Shown in pieces: positions 38,323-43,912 of a stretch of 43,912 nt of DNA. Origin of the DNA: a bacterium (lineage in GTDB: Bacteria > Verrucomicrobiota > Verrucomicrobiia > Verrucomicrobiales > Akkermansiaceae); the NCBI GenBank assembly GCA_018222765.1, contig JAAEZT010000025.1, positions 13,859-57,770 on the forward strand, given 5' to 3'. The notes below the pieces were generated by a model that saw only the letters and a list, made by a program, of their open reading frames with translations, ran no database searches and was not told the DNA's origin. The stretch's first letter is position 1, and every line of letters begins with the position of its first letter. The translations under genes were made by a program, and so were the position numbers.

Positions 38323-39441
38323 ATGAGTAATCATCTGATTTCCCTCATCAGCTTTACCCTGATTTTTTTAAGCACAGTATTCGCATGTGCCCATAAAATC
38401 GACTCGATGGAATTCAACTTCCGCGAGTCCCCTGAATCCTGGATTCTCGAAGGTGAACTCGACCTCACCTATATGCTTCCCGAATTCCGCGGTGACCCGG
38501 ACGCCCAAGCATTAAGTCGAAAAGAAATGATGGAACTTCCCGCTGAGGACTGGTCGGTCTTCCACGAGAAGATTGAGAAGACACTCAAAAAGCTCCTTGC
38601 CTTCACCTTCGCTGATCAAGATCTGCCGTTTTCGGTCTCTTTTCCTGACTTCGAAAAAACTCCTTTTCTTCTCCCGGAAGAGCAACAGGACGTTGCCTTG
38701 ATCACTCTACGCCTCTTGCTAGAACCCAGAGCAGGACCCGGGACACTCACTCTTTTCTGGCTCGATGATCTGGACGCCCAGCTCATTATCATTCCCGAAG
38801 AAGGAGATCCTTACATCGCTCTTCCCGGAGGTGAAATCAGTCTCCTCGAAGTGGACGAAAGCGGCGAGTCCTCCCAGGAAGTTGAGGCTAGCCTCTTCGC
38901 GTGGATTAAATCTGGCTTTGCACACGTCGTTCCTCTTGGTGCTGATCACATTCTTTTCATCCTTGGGATCTTCCTGCTCTGTCCCCGCTTGAAACCCCTC
39001 CTTGGGCAATCCCTCCTCTTCACGATAGCCCACTCGATCACCCTCACCATGGCGGTTAAGGGATGGGTTAGCTTCAACACCACTTATATCGAAATCCTCA
39101 TCGCCACGAGTATCGCGTGGATCGGCATCGAAAACCTTTGGCTTAAAAAAGTCGGGAGGCGCCGCATCATCCTTATCCTCGCTTTCGGATTACTCCATGG
39201 ATTGGGATTTGCAAGCGTTCTGGGAGAGATCCTTGAATCGGTGGATTCGTCACGTCACGTGCTTCCTCTCGTTGGATTTAATATCGGGGTCGAAGCCGCT
39301 CAAGTCGCCATCCTTGTCGTCGCCTGGATCGTAGTGCGTTATTTGAAATCCTGGGAGAAGCCGATTCAAATTCTCGGAAGTATTGCAATCGCCGCCGCCG
39401 GCATCCTTTGGATGATCGAACGGATCGGTACGCTTTCTTAA
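38323..39441 (+). CDS. HupE/UreJ-like membrane protein
   Basis: A 372-residue membrane protein. A signal peptide (~1-22) is followed by an extracytoplasmic domain of ~170 residues, then six or so transmembrane helices from ~190 on. HupE/UreJ_2 family motifs are PLGADHILFILGIFLL, FTIAHSITLTMA, FGLLHGLGFASVLG and VGFNIGVEAAQV, whose His, Asp and Glu residues may bind a metal such as nickel. HupE proteins are proposed nickel/cobalt permeases, but this long-N-terminus subfamily is often found near unrelated exported proteins and its substrate is not known. The gene is 13 bases after the WD40 gene and converges on the DUF58 gene with a 4-base overlap. Confidence 0.85.
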   Translation: MSNHLISLISFTLIFLSTVFACAHKIDSMEFNFRESPESWILEGELDLTYMLPEFRGDPDAQALSRKEMMELPAEDWSVFHEKIEKTLKKLLAFTFADQDLPFSVSFPDFEKTPFLLPEEQQDVALITLRLLLEPRAGPGTLTLFWLDDLDAQLIIIPEEGDPYIALPGGEISLLEVDESGESSQEVEASLFAWIKSGFAHVVPLGADHILFILGIFLLCPRLKPLLGQSLLFTIAHSITLTMAVKGWVSFNTTYIEILIATSIAWIGIENLWLKKVGRRRIILILAFGLLHGLGFASVLGEILESVDSSRHVLPLVGFNIGVEAAQVAILVVAWIVVRYLKSWEKPIQILGSIAIAAAGILWMIERIGTLS

Positions 39442-40742
39442 ATCGTCTCCCGAGTATCGAGATAGCGATTGGCCAAGGCCACCGGAAACCTCTGCGCGGT
39501 TTCATCCAGAGCGACCACGCCGTGAGATCTTAAGTTGGCGAGAACGCGCTCCCGCTCGGAAGAGTAATCCTGAGCCGCGAGATATCCCAGTGCACCATCA
39601 AAGTTAACCACTTCATTATTCAACACCTTATCGATCCCCGACTCGCGGAGACTCGCCAAAACGACGACGTGTTTTTGTCGCAGCCTGCGCAATGGCTCCA
39701 CGAGCTCATCACCGTCCTCCCCTCTCAAATTTGTTAGGATCACAACCATGGCCCGGCGTTGTTGATGCATGAGCAATCGTTCTGCTGCCTCACTGAAGTC
39801 GCTGGGATAGGGTGACGTCTCGTAATCATAGAGATGATTCAATACTGTTGTCATGGCATGGCCGCCTTTGACAGGAGGTAGCCAGCGTCCGGTGCCACCA
39901 AAACTGAGAATTCCGACATGGTCCCCCTGTCGCAAAGCGACATAAGAAACCAGTAACATGGAATTTAGGCAGTGGTCGAATTGCGAGACCTCCCCGTCGA
40001 GGGTCCGCATACGGCGCCCGCAATCGAGCATGAGAATAACCGACTGATCCAATTGCTCCTGAAAATCACGGCTAATCAGCGATCGTCGTTTTGAAGATGC
40101 TTTCCAATCAATTTGCGAAAGCGAATCGCCAAACTGATAATCCCGTAGTTGATGGAAATCGCGGCTCAATCCAGCTCGATTTTTGCGAACGATTCCGGTC
40201 TGTTCCTGACGGTGCGCCATCGCCATCAAGGCGAATCGAAGCACCGGTTGATAATTGGGATAAACTTTCACAAGGTCTTCCTGCCCGCCTTTCGTTCGAC
40301 GACTCCACAAGCCCAAGGGTGAGGTCAGCAAAAGATAGGTTTGGTCAAAAAATTGCTCACCCCTCTCGTGAAGAGTCACTGGATAGGTCACATCGACATA
40401 CCCACCGCCTTTGATCGACCCCCTCCAGGGAAGGAGCTCGCAAGCCGCATTGCCCGGAAGGCCATCGTAAACCGACAGGTGAAGAAAACGTTTTGCACTG
40501 TTAGTGACCCGCAAAGTAACTTCGCTCTCCACACCCACTGCGAAGCGTCCCGGAATTTTCCGAGTAATGATTGGATTCTTCACACAGAAGGCCAACGCTC
40601 CATCGCTCACAAGCAAGGTCGCGAGACAAGCTCCGGCAATCAGCCAGATTTCACGAGCCTGCTCCAACCATATTGCGGCAATGGATAGAGCGAGCCAAAG
40701 CATCAACAGGCGAATGAGCCACTTTGTGGGGCGAAGCGGCAT
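39438..40742 (-). CDS. DUF58 family protein, MoxR partner
   Basis: A 434-residue protein with two N-terminal transmembrane helices (~10-52) and a long C-terminal region. The DUF58 core is LRDYQFGDSLSQIDWKASS followed by LISRDFQEQLDQSVILMLDCG; beyond this is a vWA-like region with a degenerate metal site (D-C-G-R-R). DUF58 proteins act with MoxR-type AAA+ ATPases, and this gene lies 3 bases downstream of the moxR gene, last in the operon. It overlaps the HupE-like gene stop by 4 bases on the opposite strand. Confidence 0.9.
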   Translation of the reverse strand: MPLRPTKWLIRLLMLWLALSIAAIWLEQAREIWLIAGACLATLLVSDGALAFCVKNPIITRKIPGRFAVGVESEVTLRVTNSAKRFLHLSVYDGLPGNAACELLPWRGSIKGGGYVDVTYPVTLHERGEQFFDQTYLLLTSPLGLWSRRTKGGQEDLVKVYPNYQPVLRFALMAMAHRQEQTGIVRKNRAGLSRDFHQLRDYQFGDSLSQIDWKASSKRRSLISRDFQEQLDQSVILMLDCGRRMRTLDGEVSQFDHCLNSMLLVSYVALRQGDHVGILSFGGTGRWLPPVKGGHAMTTVLNHLYDYETSPYPSDFSEAAERLLMHQQRRAMVVILTNLRGEDGDELVEPLRRLRQKHVVVLASLRESGIDKVLNNEVVNFDGALGYLAAQDYSSERERVLANLRSHGVVALDETAQRFPVALANRYLDTRETI

Positions 40743-40745
40743 TAT

Positions 40746-41743
<998 letters not shown>

Positions 41744-41747
<4 letters not shown>

Positions 41748-42910
41748 GATTTTAAAATAGTTTGGAGTCTGTGAACAATTCGAGTGAGAGAGGCCGGGTC
41801 TTTGATTTCCGAAGCGGTCATCGCCTCAACAATTTCTTCGCGGGATAAGCCTGATCTTTTAGCCAAGAGTTGGTAATGGTTTTGTGAATCATTATGATTT
41901 TTGTTTTTAATACGATCTCTAAGCGGGCGAAGGTAGTGATGAAGTTGTTTTTTCCGCCAAAGGAATCTAGCTGATGCTGAGAGGTCGTCGCCGTATCCAC
42001 TCAACACGATGTGGTCATCTTCCTTTAAGGGCCCAAATCGCGGGATCCTCATCCAAAGCCAAAATGCCAACAAAAGAAGCCCCGCGATGATGGCTTGCGA
42101 GGTATGTTGCCACAGGAGCCCCATAAACGAGGTCCCTGATCCGTAGAGGAAAACAATCGATTTCGCGCCCCTCCAATTTGCGACCTGCATCACAAATTGC
42201 GCATGATCGGCTCGATCGATGTAAGCGTTTCGAAAAGCCCGAGCATGCGCCAACACCATAATATATCCATAGCCGAACTCGGTAGTCACCATGCGTCCAA
42301 TATTTTCATCGGCGGATTCCCATCTCTCCCCAAGTTTAGCGCTCAAGGCAACATTTCCTTGAAACTCAACTTGATAATTTTTGGTCTCTCCATTTTGCAT
42401 GAGCTCGAAATCGGCGGTATGCCAGGATGACACGAGATGACCATTCGCCTCCGTCCCTTCCACTACTTCCCAGCCATTTTGTTCAATCTCGATACCGGTC
42501 TTATCAATCAAATAATCAAACCCCAATAAATCTGGTTCCTCACTCCAGAAATAACGCATAGTATTCTGGTGATCATTAATCTCGCCCTCACCCCCCTCCA
42601 CGGTAATCACCAGCATCCCCCCTCCTTCAACCCAGTCCAGGGCGCGCATGCCCATTCCCTTTGTCGATAGAAACGAGGCCGGTATCATGATGATATCCAT
42701 ATTTTCCTCGCTCTCGGACCAAACAAGCGAGCTCTTCGCATTATAACCATTTGCGCTTAGGAAGCGTTCCGCGGCCAGATATGGATTGATCCGGGCCTGG
42801 CCCCGATAGCCTAATGGAACTTCTTCCACCTCCCACTCGTCGGGATTATTACGGCTTTTTTGACAAGCGCTTAACAGGAGACTCGAAGCAAAGATTAGAA
42901 GGAGCTTCAT
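41744..42910 (-). CDS. DUF4350-like lipoprotein
   Basis: A 388-residue protein of the MoxR operon. The start at 42910 opens a lipoprotein signal, MKLLLIFASSLLLSAC, with Cys at the lipobox. A DUF4350-like domain (~27-120: PYLAAERFLSANGYNAKSS, DIIMIPASFLSTKG, DWVEGGGMLVIT) follows, and a hydrophobic segment near residue 270-290 (ASQAIIAGLLLLAFWLWMRI-like) suggests membrane insertion. The C-terminal ~90 residues are a helical, basic region containing LRPLRDRIKNKN. Function is unknown. The longer open frame to 42946 is rejected. It overlaps both neighbours by 4 bases. Confidence 0.82.
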
Positions 42911-43912
42911 GACTTTCCTCCTTCGCCAAATGGCCACTGGCTCCAAATCCTCTGCATGAGCTCGTCATTAGGAGATGAGAGAGCGTAGGCTTGCATCATC
43001 CATGCCGTGGTGAGTGCCTCGAAATATTGAGGATAGGCGGCCTTACCGATAGAAAGAACCCGATGCAGACAATCCATCTCGGTATCGCTTTCCTCGATAT
43101 CGACGAGTTGTCTCGTAATGAGAGAGCTGATCGCCCCTCGATACAGTAAACCAAGCGCTTCTTTTCGAAGCCCTTGGTTCCAGCGCTCCTGCGCCACCTC
43201 CACCAAGCGCATTGGAAGGGACTCCGCGGTCACATTCATTCCGGCGACCGCCCGGATAATTTTTTTCTTTTCTCCCGAGTTCTCTCCCAGCCCAACCTTA
43301 AGCACCTGCCGGTTTGTGATAATCAACCAAATGAGGCCCACTACCACTAAGGTGACAATCACCCAGAAAATAATACTGCCGCCCTGCACAAAAAGCGACA
43401 TTCCATCACGCGAACCCGGGTCTGAAGAGATACTGCTACTTGCCTCTTCTTTCTCGGCCTCAGACTTCTTCTTCTCAGTCCAAATCTCCCGTTTTTGAAC
43501 CTCGAAGTCATCGTCTGCCAAAATGCTCTCAATGCTGACCTCATTAGTCTCGGCTCTTGCTGATGGAGTTGTCGCAGAAAAAAAACATACCAATAATACC
43601 AGTCCCACACGCTGTCCAAGTCTCTTGAAGGTCAGCTCAATATCCCAGCCCTCGGTCCAGGTCCGACTATTAACATACAGTCCAAATCCCCCGCCCACAT
43701 AAAACCAGGTCGCCAAGGTCATTGCAGCGAGATAAAACAAAGCCGCAATGGCAAAAACCCAACTGGGTAGAAGTCCCGAACCACCTTCAAAAAAATCATT
43801 GATCAATTGTTGGTAACCCCAGTCGCTACCATCCGGCACCATAAGATCAATGTAGTAAAACTGGCTCATGAAGACGAAAAACTCCATCACCAAACACAAA
43901 GCAGTCAACGCC
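42907..43912 (-). CDS. DUF4129-type membrane protein (5' end outside window)
   Basis: A protein open to the right edge, 334 codons visible, with no start codon needed inside the window. Transmembrane segments are seen at the N-terminal end (up to ~15), ~48-72 (WVFAIAALFYLAAMTLATWF), ~100-115, and 175-195 (IIFWVIVTLVVVGLIWLII). The block YVGGGFGLYVNSRTWTEGWDIEL resembles the pattern ..GG.ALYLNRRT.LEGWDIEL that precedes DUF4129 in other bacteria. The C-terminal ~120 residues (ALGLLYRGAISSLITRQL, ESDTEMDCL) match DUF4129. A long acidic, low-complexity linker lies between. It is the first visible gene of the operon with DUF4350, moxR and DUF58, and is probably a membrane partner of the ATPase. 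TTG at 43906-43908 is not a start; the frame continues. Confidence 0.82.
   Translation of the reverse strand, partial: ALTALCLVMEFFVFMSQFYYIDLMVPDGSDWGYQQLINDFFEGGSGLLPSWVFAIAALFYLAAMTLATWFYVGGGFGLYVNSRTWTEGWDIELTFKRLGQRVGLVLLVCFFSATTPSARAETNEVSIESILADDDFEVQKREIWTEKKKSEAEKEEASSSISSDPGSRDGMSLFVQGGSIIFWVIVTLVVVGLIWLIITNRQVLKVGLGENSGEKKKIIRAVAGMNVTAESLPMRLVEVAQERWNQGLRKEALGLLYRGAISSLITRQLVDIEESDTEMDCLHRVLSIGKAAYPQYFEALTTAWMMQAYALSSPNDELMQRIWSQWPFGEGGKS

Noticed and set aside
42911-42946. An upstream start for the DUF4350 gene at 42946.
   Set aside because: The ATG at 42910 opens a clear lipoprotein signal peptide and gives a 4-base overlap with the upstream gene, as at the other junction in this operon.
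43906-43908. TTG as a start for the last protein.
   Set aside because: The frame remains open to the window edge with no stop upstream and the first residues already look like the inside of a membrane helix, so the gene continues beyond the window.

Overview
The window carries about 32 protein genes and one tRNA, densely packed, with no insertion sequence, phage gene, rRNA or CRISPR array that I can see. The organism looks like a free-living Gram-negative bacterium of the Planctomycetota-Verrucomicrobiota-Chlamydiota group, most probably a verrucomicrobium. LpxA implies a lipid A outer membrane. The DUF1501 protein, the planctomycete-type cytochrome (PSCyt/DUF1549/DUF1553) protein, the PPC-domain protein, the sulfatase, the DUF6807 protein and the Tat-exported sugar-isomerase-like protein are all typical of that group. 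Many genes lack a clear Shine-Dalgarno sequence. The phylum assignment is inference from gene content, not from a marker phylogeny.

Left part (1-6532, minus strand): a secreted CIA30-fasciclin fusion (cut by the left edge), pyruvate kinase, an exported sulfatase, an aldo/keto reductase-like protein lacking two of the four catalytic residues, a small lipoprotein, and QueD. Next (6600-11762, plus strand): trpA, dapF, a BrnT-like toxin and CopG-type antitoxin pair coupled to a VanZ-like membrane protein, a 340-base gap full of inverted repeats, and ligA. ligA converges on, and overlaps, the minus-strand clpB (to 14312). A minus-strand pair (14602-16418) encodes a DUF6807 protein and a Tat-exported TIM-barrel isomerase-like protein. 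Divergent from it are an exported M16 zinc protease and an esterase (16498-20213). cinA, rsfS and tRNA-Ala(GGC) follow on the minus strand.

Middle (22093-26474): a small putative membrane protein, a DCC-family protein, then radC, lpxA, a D-2-hydroxyacid dehydrogenase and a KDG-type sugar kinase in one direction. At 26607-29168 a membrane-anchored TPR protein with a kinase domain that has lost its catalytic aspartate (a likely pseudokinase) is divergent from the most distinctive block.

That block (29309-39441, plus strand) holds a DUF1501 Tat substrate, a PPC/IPT-domain protein, a multi-Cys-His cytochrome-type DUF1549/DUF1553 protein, a cytochrome c-WD40-coiled-coil protein and a HupE/UreJ-like membrane protein. 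All are predicted to work outside the cytoplasm or in the membrane, and two of the four junctions are 13 bases or less. I consider this five-gene set, with the divergent pseudokinase, the best candidate for an undescribed system, perhaps an envelope-located electron-transfer or substrate-processing machine. Its substrate cannot be read from sequence.

The right end (39438-43912, minus strand) is a MoxR-type operon: a DUF4129-like membrane protein (cut by the right edge), a DUF4350 lipoprotein, a MoxR AAA+ ATPase and a DUF58 protein, joined by 4-base overlaps or a 3-base gap. It is the usual layout for this ATPase chaperone system acting at the membrane.
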